This document shows, in pieces, positions 13,983 to 28,900 of a DNA stretch of 64,000 nucleotides. The DNA comes from Siderastrea radians (Eukaryota > Cnidaria > Anthozoa > Scleractinia > Rhizangiidae), in contig OZ024900.1 of the NCBI GenBank assembly GCA_964017195.1, positions 32,876,641 through 32,940,640 of the forward strand. The letters are read 5' to 3'. The notes beneath the pieces were generated by a model. The model ran no database searches and was not told the origin of the DNA. It saw only the letters and a list, made by a program, of their open reading frames with translations. A program made the position numbers and the translations under genes. Each line of letters starts with the position of its first letter. The stretch's first letter is position 1.

Positions 13983-16900
13983 TTAACATTTTCAATGATG
14001 ATAATTGAAGGTTTTGTGACAAGGACACCAAAAAATGGCTAATAGTTAATGGTAGGAAAAGCGGAAAGAGTGAAGGAGAGGGTGGGAAAAGACAGCAGGG
14101 AACCAGGTGATTTGGGGGTGGAAGCATATTTGTACTAAGTGCTCTCAGCCCTTCAAATGAACTATTCATGACAAAGTGAGATGTGAAAGAAAAAAAGAAA
14201 CATTTTGTTGCAGCACATCACAATATTCTGCAGGAGGCATCAAGTAAGAGGAGGAAAATATCACCCCCACCCAATCCCCAAAAATTATGTACTGAAGCTG
14301 CTGTTACCTTCTTCCCAGAACATGCTAATTGGATTGTTCTTGTTGGTCTTAAAGGCTTCTTACCACCACTGTAATGACAAGAAAATAATAATTATTGCAT
14401 TAAAATTGTAAGTCAGATACTGTGTTCTACTCTACTTCTAAAATACTAGTAAGTAATATTCATGTAGTGGACGAATTCTTGAACAGAAAATTATTGGTAC
14501 TTTGGAAGCAAGCAAGCAATAAGTACAACTTGAAGTACTCAAGACTTATCATTCTTTAGAGGCTAATGCATTCTAACTGCATGTCTAATGTGGCTAAATA
14601 TCATTTAGGCAAAGTTAAACTCGAGCTAATGCAGCCAGCGGTTTTCTGCATTGTCAGTACGTGACCTGCGGGGTGGCCTTCAGGGGTTGTGCAGGGTTTC
14701 AAGGTTCATTGCTTTACACGTGCAGTGTTATCAGCTGATCTTTGCGGATCAAAGCTCTGCTATTGCTTGCGAATCATTGCGGATTCTTGCACCCTCTCCT
14801 CCCTCCCGCTACCGTGTTTGGTTGTCAGGGCAAGTATTCTTTCAGGTAAGTTGTCTCCACTGAATTCTTTCAGTGTGACGGTGCTGGTTAGCGGACGCTC
14901 ATTTGGGTGGTTCCTGCTTTCCAGGGTTGCCATGGATACCTCCCTGTGGCTTATGGCATCTGGAACCCCGCTAACCTTTAAGGCACCAGTTCCCAAGCTC
15001 ATCTATTTGTGATGAGTTTAAGCTGAAAAAAAGCATTCACCCTTTAAGGTGGCTCGAAAGGGTTCTTGTTTTTTTCGATGCATTATATTTGGGAGTTAAA
15101 ATATTTAGGTTAGAGTTGGCCAATCATGATCAAATTTTGCTACAAAATAATGATAATATCAGAGTGTCAATTTTTGGCAGATTCCTTAAGAAATTTGTTG
15201 CCATGGCAACGCAGTTGGGTTTCGAAGTATGACCATAAAATGGAGATATCCTAAGTTTGCTTGAAAATTTGACGGTGAAATTTCTTTACATTTTGCATAC
15301 GGCCTTTGATTCTTGTAAGCTACCTAAGGATTAAGTTAAAGAAAATTCTGTCGAAAACTTTCAGCAAAAAACCCTTTTTTACTAATTTACCTTTAATTTT
15401 TCTCCCGTTCGACAGAATTTTTTTAATCTCGCTTGAAAAACTCTTTGGGCATATAAGAGTTTACATGCAAAAAATCAAAGAAATTTACCGAGCGGAAGCG
15501 AAATTACGTTCTTCCTAAGTTACAAAATTTTGAAAATTTCTACACGACAAGATAGGCAATTGCGCATGTGCAGAAATTGTCACGCCACTCTCGGCACGCG
15601 GTTTCAAGTCTGTTTATTCCAGGTTTATTTCGTTGGGCGTTTCTTTCGCCCTGATGACTTTCTTTACGTTTAAAAAGGTAACGTTTTGGGTGAATCGGTG
15701 CTTGTCGAAGAACATTACATCACTTGTTTTCAATTCATTGGATCATTGGCACCAAATATAGCGGAATGTTTTCCTCCTCGTGCAGATTGATTCTATCTCA
15801 AGTGAATTCATCGGCACTTCACTCAGAATGGTGACTAATGCTTCTTTTACATCTTGGGAACAAAGATTGTCTTAATCCTCGTAAGACAGGCTGCTTTCTG
15901 TACTTGTTTTGATTTATCGTCTGCCTGAAGAACCTATTTGAACTCCGTGAAACCCGAACTTATCTCTAAATGTTTGCAAACGTTCGGAGCGTTCGTTCAC
16001 AAATATCATGTTTTCGAAAGCGGTGGTGGACTTTAGCTTACTGTTTATACCACTGTACAATTATTTACATGTCAACGATTCTTAACCTAAAAGAGGATTG
16101 GAAACGTATGCGATGGAGAGCAAGTACTTCAACCAAAGTGGAATGTGCTTGAAAATCTTAAAAACAACGGAGTTTCGAAAATACTGCAATCAGGCAAGGT
16201 TGTCCTTCAAACGGAGTTCAGGATTGAGCAACGCGTACATGGACACCACTTCGGAATTATATGTCTTACAGGAGCACAAGGATAGAATTAACAAAAAGAC
16301 GACATTTCCCACTATAAAAACAATACATTGAAGAAGTCCCTTATGTACAGGTATGTATTGAAACGAGGACAAAACTACCTTTGATGATCTTTGATAAGTG
16401 TCAATGTTGTCAAGATTTTTCTGTTGACGAAACTTGTTCGATTGGTTGATCAATCGAAGGTTTGAAGAATTGTTTTCGCCCCAGGAAAAACGTACCAATA
16501 ACAGTCAAATTGTCAATATTACCAGTTCGGCAAGATAGAAACCATTTCTTTTATCCGAACATTTGGAGTATTTCGTACCAAACGAATTTACAGAGATAGC
16601 GCGCGGTAGTGTTTTGAAATTATTCTACAGGTCGGGTTTTCTTATTGCATTACGGGAAAAAACGTATTACCACCAAACTATCGCACTATCACTTAATTAA
16701 AAAAATAAGAGAGCACTTCTTTTATCCGGAAATGTGGAGTATTTCCCAGAAAACTAACTTGAAAAAACTAACTTGTTTTTAGCGAGCCGACTGCTGATAA
16801 AAATATAGCGCGCGATGAATTGCTTTGAAATTCTCTTGTACGCTTTTTAATTTTGTTTCGCAATTAAAGAGATTTACGGTAAAAACTGAGATTGAAACTA

Positions 16901-19900
16901 CCACTTCAGCAAAATAGAAAGCGAATCTTTCACCTCATTGTTTGTAATATTTTCTTTGTAGCGGCTGGTTTGTCAACATTTCGACATGAATAAGTCTCTT
17001 TATTGAGTCAAAATCTGTCTGTTTCACAACGTATTTTTTCGCTCACTGCAAGTTTAATTTTGTTACACTATTTTTTCTTTTAAATTCTTGCCCCGTTATT
17101 TCATGATGTGAAGACAATAAAAACCTTTTACTGTAGTCTACATTGTTTTTGTTAACAACACCGTAAAGGTGTGTGTGTGCCTGTTTTTTTTTTTTTTGTC
17201 TTTTTTCTAAATGGGGATGTTTTCTCAGAAACACGAATTGGAGTTCGCGAAAAATTTGCCCTGGCAAGGAAACGGTGCCAGGCTTTTTGCCTGCGACCTG
17301 GACGTAGAAAAGGCTTCCGTGGTCAAAACAGCCAGCTAAAGAAACTAATGGTAAAAAGGCGAATACTCTAGGGCCTTTATACGATTTCACTGGAGATGAG
17401 AGAGTTTTGAAGTCACCGTCCTCTCTAGCACAGTTCAGTTGCACAGCCTCTGAATATAAGCTTACTGCGCTTCATATGCGGCTGAGTTGACGATCGCGTT
17501 GATAACATTGAAGAGGACATGATTCAAGTGAATTGTCACCTAAGTTCCAGTCGTTTTCAACCTTGCCTACACGCAGCTTTTAAAAGACCGGCGCAAAATG
17601 TTAAATCCAGACGAGAGCGCGACGCCATTTTTGTTTGTTTGTTTTAATTTTTGAGTCTCACGGGTGAATTGGAACCCAGTCTGCGCGCGCCCAACAAAAC
17701 TGTTGGAGCCACCTTAAACCCTAACAGTGATGGAAATGAATTTCCTCTTCACATGACCTCTATTTGACTAATGTTCAAACATTGAAGTGATGAGATTAAA
17801 GAAAATGATCACTGACGACAAGACATCTTGATATTAAGACAAATTCTCCTTAATAGTTCCATAAGAAATGTATGGAGAACAGTAAGGAGAATAACTACAC
17901 ATTTTCATGTCAGGGCTAAAAGAGTTAAACTCTGACTAACCCATTAAGTGAATATTCAAAAATGTGCAGTTGACCATCCTTTGACACCACAGCAATGTGA
18001 ACTGGCTGCAGAAAGAAACACACGAAACTCATCATAAGCATTCACTTATTAAAGGGGCTACAGTGTACAGTATGTCACGCTACTTAAGTATCTTTTTAAA
18101 AAGCTAAAATGCGTCTTGGCATAAAAAATAATGGTCTAGCTTGTTATTAAAGACCATCTTACGGCACTGAAACTGTTTCCTGTCGTCTGTTGCTAGCGAT
18201 GGCAAGGATGGAAATGGACTGAAACTTGAAAAAATTGGGCAAATTTTTTCAAGTTTTGATGTAATATATCAAACACGAGAAAGAGTGTTTCATCAGGATA
18301 TCCAAACCCCGAGAAGTGGGTTGAAAAAACGAGGCGCAGCCGAGTTTTTTTGACCGACTTCGAGGTGTTTGGATGCCTGATGAAACACTCTTTCGAGTTT
18401 TTGATATGGCTTCTCAAACCATTCATAATTCTTGGAGAAATTCAAAGCAAAAGTTCTCAAAAGTTTATGCTAATAAAGATCCGGTATCCAAACCACCGTC
18501 ACGGTAGCGACTTCCTTTGTTTTCTCTTTATGAATTATTAATGAGTTTGAGAAGTAATATATCAAACACGAGAAAGAGTGTTTCATCAGGATATCCAAAC
18601 CCTGAGAAGTGGGTTGAAAAAACGAGGCGCAGCCAAGTTTTTTTGACCGACTTCGAGGTGTTTGGATACCTGATGAAACACTCTTTGGAGTTTTTGATAT
18701 GGCTTCTCAAACCATTCATAATTCTTGGAGAAATTCAAAGCAAAAGTTTGCGAAACTTTATGCTAATTAAGATCTGGTATCCAAACCACCGTCACAGTTG
18801 GTGTAGTGATTTCCTTTGTTTTCTCTTTCTGAATTATTAAATGAGTTTGAGAAGCTACGTTCTCAATAATCACCAAAAAAATTATTATGGTTAGCTTTCC
18901 CTGATAAAGTTCATTTGATATCTTCCTTATGGTTTTATAGGAACATTTTGTGTATGAGTAAAGACACTGGGTTATGATTTTAGTGCAGAATTGACCAAAA
19001 ATAGCAAAATCCTTGTGACATAAGCCCTTTTAAAAAAAATAAATATGATGGCAGAGACTGGGCAAAGGTTTCAAACACCAATCTCCAAATTTAATGTTGA
19101 ATGTTTATTTACCTTGTCTCGATCACTGTGCCGTATGACATCAACTGCAACTGGTTCGTCTGTGAGGGAAAGTGACACTAGTGCATTTTTGTCTTGTGTA
19201 TCTAAGTTCACATGCCTATGACAAGAAAAATCATTTCACTTGTGAAATAACATTCTCAACGTGCCTCCTTGAAATCACTGATTGTAAAGTTATTCACTGG
19301 TTGACAACTCACCATACATTCAAAAGTCTATCCTGTTCTGCTCCAGAAATAAAGTAACGACCACTAACTCCATTACTGGGGATATGATTAGCGTTTGAGT
19401 CATGTGACATGGAGCTCGGAATGAACAAGAGATGTGTCACTGGAGTTGCGTGACCAGTAAAACTCTGTGGACAAAAGAAACACAAAAAAGTACATTGAAA
19501 TGGTGCAAATGTTTTACATGTACACATACTTCAATATGAACCAATACTATAGCCAACAATGTTCTTGAATGAGACTAAATGAGAAATTTTTTGACAGGGT
19601 ACATGTATTTAAACTTCCTAGAAGCAGCTTCCATTTCAAAATGTAACAAAAGATGGAACTGCTGATTGTTGGAAAGCAGGCATCCAACTTGAGAACTCTG
19701 CCTTCCAAATGCACCATCCTTACCTGTCATTGCAACTTAAGCCAGACGGGTGAAGAAGACTGGCTACTAGTATAACATTTTAACTTAATGCAGCATCCAT
19801 GCTCTTTCTGCTTTTGGAATATTTCTTGTTAATTCACTGTCCGAGCATTCTAATGAAGTCAAATCCAGCTTTCCACTCGCAGATACCTCTATAATTATTA

Positions 19901-22900
19901 CAAACACCTCATGGTTTAAATCAGAAGTTATAGTTATACTTTTCACGCAATTTTACCTTAAGGGTTTCTTTAGTTTCTAAGTCCCATAGTTTAATACTTC
20001 TTCCAGCTGAGAGCAGTGTATTTTCCTTAGGTCCAAGACGGATGCACCTTACTCCACGTTTATCAGCTTTCCATTTACTGTTGAGGGAAAAATTAAACAA
20101 AGCTGACACACAAGTATATGGCACATCATGCTCCCATGACAACATCTAACATTAGTCTTGACGCCACAATCAAGCAACACAACAGGAAAATGCTGAGAAA
20201 ATAGCTTCTCGTTGAAACAATGAGGATTGAAATGTACCAATTACAGTCAAATTCCACAGTTTTCGAGGGTTGTCCAATACACCCAAACTGACTCGATTCG
20301 TCTAAGGTACAGTGAAGGTAGTGACGACTCGTCTCGATTCGACTCGAATCGTCCGTTGTGTAGTCGATTCGACTAACTGGAAAGTCGATTTGCAAGACAC
20401 TCGACACTCGATTCGAGTCAATTAGACTCGCATCGTCCTTTGTGTAGTCGATTCGACTAACTGGAAAGGCGATTTGTGAGACACTTAGACAAATTCACAC
20501 AAGAAGGCGAACAGGGAGCGTAGGAAAAGTGGTCGAATCGACTTGATTCGACTCGAATCGTCCGTTGTGTAGTCAATTCAACTAACTGGAAAGTCGATTT
20601 GCAAGACACTTAAGAAAAAAATCACGCAAAAAGGCGAACAGGGCAGGCTGAAAAAGTGGTCGAATCGACTCGATTCGAGTCGATTCCACTCGAATCGTCC
20701 GTTGTGTAGTCGATTTGACTAACTGGAAAGTCCATTTGCAAGACATTTGCAAAATCACACAAAAAGGCGAACAGGGAGGGTAGGAAAAGTGGTCAAATGG
20801 ACTTGATTCGAGTCGATTCGACTCGAACCGTCCGTTGTGTAGTGGATTCGACTAACTGGAAAGTCAATTTGCGAGACACTTAGAAAAAATGACGCAAGAA
20901 GGCGAACAGGGAGGGTAGAAAAAGTGGTCGAATCGACTCGATTCGAGTCGATTCGACTCGAATCGTCCGTTGTGTAGTCGATTCGACTAACTGGATAGTC
21001 GATTTGCGAGACACTTAGAAAAGAATCACACAAGAAGGCGAACAGGGAGGGTAGGAAAAGTGGTCGAATCGACTCGCTTTAAGAACAAGGAAGGTTCACG
21101 TTATCTTCTTGTCGTTCCGTGTGCAAATCCTTCAGATCGACAACACAAGCGAGGGAGAAGGTTCATTGCAATTTTCCTGTTTAGTGTCGCATCACGCTTT
21201 AAGAACAAGGAAGGTTCATGTTATCTTCTTGTCGTTCCGTGTGCAAATCCTTCAGATCTACAACACAAGCGAGGAAGAAGGTTCATTACAATGTTCCTGT
21301 TTAGTGTCGCATCAGTGACGCTTTAAGGACGAGAAAGGTCCATGTTATGCGTTCCTTGTTACATGTATGTCTTATTGTGTCACGCGCACATACTTGAAGG
21401 ACTTTACGGCCTGATTTCCGTTGAGTCGAATCGACTTTTAGGAATATGAATCGACTCGAATCGAGTCGATTCGAGTCGATTCGTCAAAATTTTTCACCTC
21501 CCTGCACATTTATTCGCTACCTGACTTCCGGTAAGTCGAGTTCCACTTAACGGACTTCCGGTGAGTCGGAAGTCTTTGATCCTCAAGCTGACTCGAATCG
21601 TCTTTGCTTTAAGACGATTCGACTCAGGTTGGGTGTATTGGACATGAGTGCAGTTTTCCTGAATTAAATAAGCCACACTATTGAAAGAATGCTATATTCC
21701 CTCCTGCCCCCCTTTCAACGCTGTTTATAGGTTCACAGGAATCTCCCATGACACTCCCCAGAGCAGAGCAACATTGATTAGGAGTTGGAGGGGGAAGTAG
21801 ACTTGGTGATAAGTATTTCACGCTCATCATTCTTTGAGTACAGATAATTTTTTGACCCCACAATAAGACCAGAATAGAATGTCCAAACCAGTACAACAAA
21901 GGTGATGCGTTTGCATCCTGTTTAAGCCAGAACAGAGTTTTTCTTGCCCTATAATAATGATATAGATTACAGCAGCATCATCCCTGTTGATGTCTACAAC
22001 TTTCAGTAAAGGTTGTCCTATGTGATGTGCAGGGATTGAAAATTCAATGTGAAAAACGTTGTTTAAAATTGTCCTGCTCAACATCAATTAATTATAAAAA
22101 TCAAACTTAAGTCAACATCACGGTCATCTTACCACTTTTGCTGACCATTTTCTGTGTTCCACTCTGTTATCTGCTTATCATTTGAACAAGAATACAACCT
22201 GCTGTCATCTTCACTCCAACACACATCATTTACTCTACTGTCATGGCCACCCTCCTACAAATACAAATACTGTGTGAATACAGTTTGAAAGGTCTAACCT
22301 TCTCACGATAATTCCTCACTCTAGCAGCTAGTGAGTAGACTTACTATGTTCAAGGTAGAGACATCACGCATCAAACATCAAACACCAAGAATGGATTTCA
22401 TATTAAAATAAGTCCCAGTGCATGGGATGGTTTCCTTTGTCCTTCCTTATGAGCTACATGATTGTACATTGTGTATAAAAGGGTCTTTGAGCACTTTTTT
22501 GAAACCTGGGGAGATGGAAAATTCACTGGCTTGAGTCAGCAAACTTTGAGAGTTGTTTGCCCAGAGGGCAAGCTGAAATATATTATTTTCAATTATTGTT
22601 CGTTTGTTTTTTATATATGTTGTAGTAGACATACAATGTACATGTATGTAGCACAGGTAGAGCTTAGGGCTTGAGCCCAAAGTAGCCAGTTGCCATTGCT
22701 GTCGTTGCTGGCAATCATAAGGACCTTTATAGGCTGGTCATTATAGGGATGTTTACAGGAACCATTATAGGCTGGTCATTATAGGGACGTTTACAGGGAC
22801 CTTTATAGGCTGGTCATTACAGTAACCTTTATAAGGACCTTTTTAGGCTGGTCATTATAGCAAAATTTAGATTTGAGTGAGAGTACACTGTACAAGAATG

Positions 22901-25900
22901 AGTATCATACCAGTACATATGTTACCAGTCTCATATGACCATAAGTCGATGCAGTATAATTTTCTCACCGAAATCCAGGAGATGCCTACATGTATCAGGT
23001 GAAACTGAGTTACAAGAAAGGCTAATCCTTACCAATCTCTGGTTAACTTCTCCAGCAGCTACACTGTAAATAAGAACATCACCAGAAGAAGTTCCTAGTG
23101 CTATGGAATCAACACCTGTACTTGTAGCAGGTCTTGAAGTCTTCTGTTTCTTTCTTCTTTGAGTAATCTACCAATTAAAAGAAATAATTAATATATATTT
23201 TCATAAATTACATTTTTAATCTAAAAGTTCCATAAATAGAAGGTCTTCTTCCACTGAGTATCCTCTATTTGAAATTTGACCAAGAAGTGTCAACAACTGG
23301 AGCTACAATTACCTGCAAGATGGTTGAGATACACTTGCCCCAAATCCACTCTTGTATAGTCAATATTGCCTTAGCCCACAGTCCTGAAAGCCGCCAATTC
23401 CCGCAAGTATTCCCCCCTCCCCCTTTCAATGTTGTTGGGCAATGTTTTGGATTAGTCCCTGCATTGAAACAGCATTGAAAGGGGGGAGGGGGTGGGGGAA
23501 CAAAACTGGGCACCGCAAGCCAAATTTTGCTCCTGTGTGTAACAGTGTCTCAAGAATTTCTGCAGGCAATTGTAGGCACTTATTACAATGTAGCAATACA
23601 GATTTTGTGTATAAGAGTTCCCACAAACAGGGTTTTGTAAAGGTGGCCATAAGGAGAGCTGTCCACTTTCAAGTGTCCAGTCAGAGAGTTTTGACTGTCA
23701 TACATGTAGCAATTCATTGTTGATCTTCCAATCAATAAGTCTGTAGTTCAAGACTCAACTAAAAAACCCTCCCCAGTGTGAATGCAAACAAACAAAACTG
23801 CAGAAATAACTACAGGTAATTGGCATTTTAAACATTTTTGACAAAAAGCCAAATACAGTTGACTCCCAATAACTCAAACCTTCAAGGCAAACAAAAAAGG
23901 GTTGAGTTATCAGGGGTAAAATTATAAAGACGGTGACCTGAAGGGGAAAATCATTTACTTCAAGTTAGCGGGAGGTTAGAGTTACTGAGGGTTTGAGTTA
24001 CCAGGAGTCAACTGTAAAACAATTGACGATCTGAATTCAATCAAACCCAAGTATGTGATTGAGTTCAATTCAATGGGTCCAGTAATGGGCGATTCCAGAA
24101 AATATCCATACCATACCACAGACGGCTTTTCGGAATTCCGAGGGCAAGAGGGGGTTCTTTGAACTGGAAATCCGAAGGCATGGGGGGATACTTACGATTG
24201 GAATTCCGAAGGCATGGGGGGTTTTGGATCTGGGATTTCCACAGGAGAAACACAAGAGTGTATTCCTTGAAAATGCTAATTTTATGGACTTCTAAAATCA
24301 GTTCGCAAATAAAGCACAAACTGACGACACTGCTGACTACTGCGGAAGCAGGATACAAGACAAGCATCAATCGATCAGACACGTGTTCGTGTTCATTTGC
24401 AGAAGAAAACTGACAAAAAGTGGGTTGTACATCAAGCTCCTCAACGTTGATGAATTTCTTATCAGATTAAAAAAATATGAAAAATCTGTTTCTTACTGCT
24501 TGTACATGTCTTGTACTCTTGTCACACGAATGGCGAAAACTCGCGCCAGTCCCTCGTTTCTAAGGACGCCTGCTGGATTTTGCACCTTGCGCGATCATGA
24601 GATTGGGAGCGACTGCTGACCCCGATGGCTCAAATTCAAGATGGCGGAAACGAAAACACACTCGATTGTAATATCTTCCGAGTGTACACACGTACGTCAC
24701 ATGATATTCTTATTTTAATGTTCTGTACCAGTTTGGGGCAATGTAAAGTTAATGTAGGTTGCATCTGTTGAACAGCGGTAGGGAGAAAACTTTAAATTTT
24801 TAATGCAGAATTTCCGGAGTCATAATGACTATGACTCCCTCTATAACCAGCTGTACTGAACAGAAGTAGAGTCATTTGAAATAATTTTCCGTAAAATAAG
24901 CCAATTTGGGCATATTAGTGAACCCTGCAGGTAATTCCGAAGGGTTTGACAAAAAAATGGAAAATTCGAACGGAAGGGGGGGCTTACAATCATGGAAATC
25001 CGACGGCATAAGGGGGATAACGCATTTTGGACATTCCGAAGGCAGGGGGGGGGGTTAAAACATGGAAGCCATCTGTGGTATGGTATAGATATTTTCTGGA
25101 ATTGCCCAACAGAACCCAAGGGAACAGGCAAAAAAATCCAGCAATCAAATGCAATTAACCATTTGATTTTGCTTGATCACATGGAGATTGCCAAAACAAT
25201 TCAGCATTCAATTGCAGGTGTACTCTGTTGAATATATAATTATGGGGGAAAGGTGCATGATGCGTGCATTTTTTATTGCACACATGCTTATTTGTCCATT
25301 TCTTTGCAGTGAGTTCACACGTCGAGGCAAACTTTGTTAATTAAAAATATCTGGTACTGTATATATATTTTGATGGTTTTACAGTCAACGCGCTTCACGC
25401 ATGAACGCTCAACTTCAAATATTCCTCGATTAGTTCATTCTTTGATTTCATTCTTCGAAAAATTTAGCGATTCTTTGAAACTTGGATTCTATATTTGAAA
25501 CATTAATTTACTTATTTGAAATTTTTCTTGAAACATCGTAATAATAATTCAAACTTTCCGAACAGGAACTGAAAAGTTAGTTTTTGTACCGTATTAAATT
25601 AGCTCAATTTTCCGGTATGTCACGCGTGATCATTTTTATTGTTTTCAAGCCCGGCGCAAAAAATGACGAGAACATAAAGCTGACAAAACTAAGCTGTAAA
25701 GAGAAAATTGACAACTACAGTAATCCTTAGAAAGAAAATCCAAAGGAGACACTAATTTTAACAAAGCAACTTATTCTTTGGCTGGAGGTTTCATGGCTTA
25801 ATCGGAAACCCGCAGAAAATATAAAGAACAACCGCCAACAAAAACAGTTTTCGCCGCAGTATACACAGGTTTGCACATGATCGGAACATAAGTTCAGGTT

Positions 25901-28900
25901 TCCTAGCTCCAAATGGCAAGAAATTTGCTTGGGGGCTTTTACGATCCTGGTAAACCTTTGCCTTCTAATGCAAGGAACGAGTAAACCTTTGCCTTCTAAT
26001 GCAAGGAACAAAATCGACAACCGTTTCAACGTTGGATTGGGGTTGTCAGATGTTTCATGGAACACAAGAGTGACAAATTAAAAGGAGCTGTTCATAAAAT
26101 CGTCTGACACTATTCAGTCCACGCGACAACTCAACCATTTTCTTGTGGAGGAAAAGATCCTTGATAACGGATGACATCCCTGGAGTAATTGATTAGCACT
26201 TCTTCCGAGTGCGCCATGTTGAGGATTTCTGATGTTACGTGTGAACTTTCGAAGAATCGATTTTGTTAATCGAAAAAAAATCATTATCTTTCAATCTATC
26301 TACAAGAATTCGTTGATCTAATTAAAGAAAGGAATGCGCACATGAAGAATGCAATCTTTGTTCCACGATCGTTCATGCGTGAAGCTCATTGACTGTAAGA
26401 CTATTCAATCAAAATTGATTGGTTCAGAAACTGAACACACTCACACATTTTTGTTAGATATTGTGCACAGGCTTACCATCCTCTGTTTGTGTGGTGTGCC
26501 GTGCAGTTATAATGGCTAAATGGTTTAATTTATTAAACTAACAAAAAAGGATGAAATTTAGAGAATTTAAAACTGATGAAAATGTAATAATAACTCTTAA
26601 AATTGCTGCCATGATGTCTTGCGTTATTTTTCTGTGTTTACTTTGGTGATTTAAGGCTCGCAAAGGTAATGTTTCCGAAATGACGGTCGGACTTGTGCGA
26701 CTGTGGTAAGCCTGCAGATTGTATTCAGTAACTGAACCCAATCGAACCCAATTATTTGATCAAGTTCAATTTCTGAATAGATTTTCTCTATTTAATCAGA
26801 GTAAACAGTTGATTCTAGAACAAGACAAAGATTGTACCCTGCGAGCAGTGGTCCCTGGCGAACGAGAGGACTAGGACCCTTTGCAAGCAACCGTTTGGAT
26901 TTCCATCGCGCATGCGCGTGACGGAGTGCCCATCGTCTGTTACCATTGTCTGAGCTGTCAGATTTTGGCCAATCAGAGCAAACACGCGTCGTAGACGAAC
27001 GCGCGACAAAAGGTCAACAGTTCAACTGGTAAAAATATAAATTGTAGCCTGAAGCTGCTGAAATTTCTTTGCTATTTTCGATTTTTTGTGCCAGTAAAAG
27101 GGCTTTCGTTTATTTTAGCATTTTGGCGGCTTTTTAATGAGCAAGAAATCAAGGAATGTTTGTGTTTGTATTAAAGTGAGCCTCCTCCGCTCTACACAAA
27201 ATATTCAGCAAGAGCTCGCAGAAACTTATTTCCCATTTGTATCTACAAGCAAATCTAGGATCAATCATGAATGTTTTGAAAATCAGCACTAGATAAAGCG
27301 AGAACATTTCACATTCCTTTCAGATACAAAAAACTCTTTTATTAATAGCTTTTATTTTCTTTGTTATTACCACACAGGATGGATATTCATTTCAATTTAA
27401 ATATAAAAATTGATGAAAACAAAACTTACTGAAGATACAGAAGATAGCTGAGCGGACTGCATCACTAGCAGATTTGATTTTTAAATTTTCTGTTCGCAAA
27501 CCTTGTAATATTTCTCCTCCTTTTCTGCAAATTCCAGGGATTAGGTTATGGAAAAAAATCGAAAAGTTGTTCTTAGGCATTGAAGGCTTTGAAGCTTTCG
27601 CTTTAGCATCCCAACCGGCACTGCTGAGCGAGTCCGGTCGTCGCATTTATAATTTAGCGCATGAAGAATGTGCTCCGTAATGAACTAAAATATCGGCAAA
27701 TAAGCTTGACCAGCACTTCTTTCCGTTTGGATATCTTTTGCTTGACTCGTACGATAACCAACAAGAGCCTTGAATAATGGGGCACGTGAATCACAGCAGT
27801 CCTAAGCGTTTGCACAAGCGTCAAACCGGTTTCAAACTGGTTTTCCTGGTTGTGAGTTAATTTATTCATCCAGAGTTGGGAAGGGCGCTAAACAGTTGCT
27901 TGCAGTGGTTCCTCATCCTCTCGTTCGCCGGGAACCACTGCTAGCAGGGTACAATGATTGCAAACAGGGTTTCTGACTGAATTCACATTAAGTTTATGCA
28001 AGACTATGTAAGCTTACATGTAGAATGTGCTCCGTAATGAAATAAAATATCGGCAAATAAGCTTGACCAGCACTTCTTTCCGTTTGGATATCTTTTGCTT
28101 GACTCGTACGATTACCAACAAGAGCCTTGAATAATGGGGCACGTGAATCACAGCAGTCCTAAGCGTTTGCACAAGCGTCAAACCGGTTTCAAACTGGTTT
28201 TCCTCGTTGTGAGTTAATTTATTCATCCAGAGTTGGGGAGGGCGCTAAACAGTTGCTTGCAGTGGTTCCTCATCCTCTCGTTCGCCGGGAACCACTGCTA
28301 GCAGGGTACAATGATTGCAAACAGGGTTTTTGACTGAATTCACATTAAGTTTGTGCAAGACTATGTAAGCTTACAGTACATGTAGTTATTAAAACACCAT
28401 GTTGAGCAGGTAATAGTTCCATTTATTAATTCAGCTGTTCACGTTAGATACTCCAAATGTTAAACATTTGCGAGTTACCTAGACCATGGCAAATACGATA
28501 GAGATGAAGGATAGTCACTGATACAGCGTGACTTGATTTTACACATTTAGCACTGAATTGGTTTGCAAGTACATTGCACCATAAATGCTTAAACGACATG
28601 GAAATCTTTTGAATACAAAATCACGTTGTACTGAAGGTTTAATTCCTGATGATATTAAACAAATCCACACATATAGACAGTAAATATCCACGAAATATCG
28701 AGTCACGCTGTAAACAGAAACACGAAGCCTTCCAAACTACAAACAAATGGCGGCTTTTATAATTTTGTACGCAGGTCAGCGAGTCAGGGAATTTCTTCGA
28801 CAATTTTCATATTTTCAAGCCAATCGCTCACAAAGAGTGCACCATTGACTCTAACACGAATTGAGCTTCATAGTTAAGTAAATTTAAAACTCTGTTACCG

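Noticed and set aside
17043..17444. 133-residue open frame, minus strand
   Set aside because: Lies inside the TTAA element, no known motif, no homologous copy seen.
18258..18310. CTGATGA motif tested as a second hammerhead
   Set aside because: The stem II that follows is not closed by GAAA on the correct side.
24641..24672. CAAGATGGCGG gene-start-like motif (also at about 58660)
   Set aside because: Common short motif; no continuing frame, and the first lies in a transposon in a WDR43 intron.
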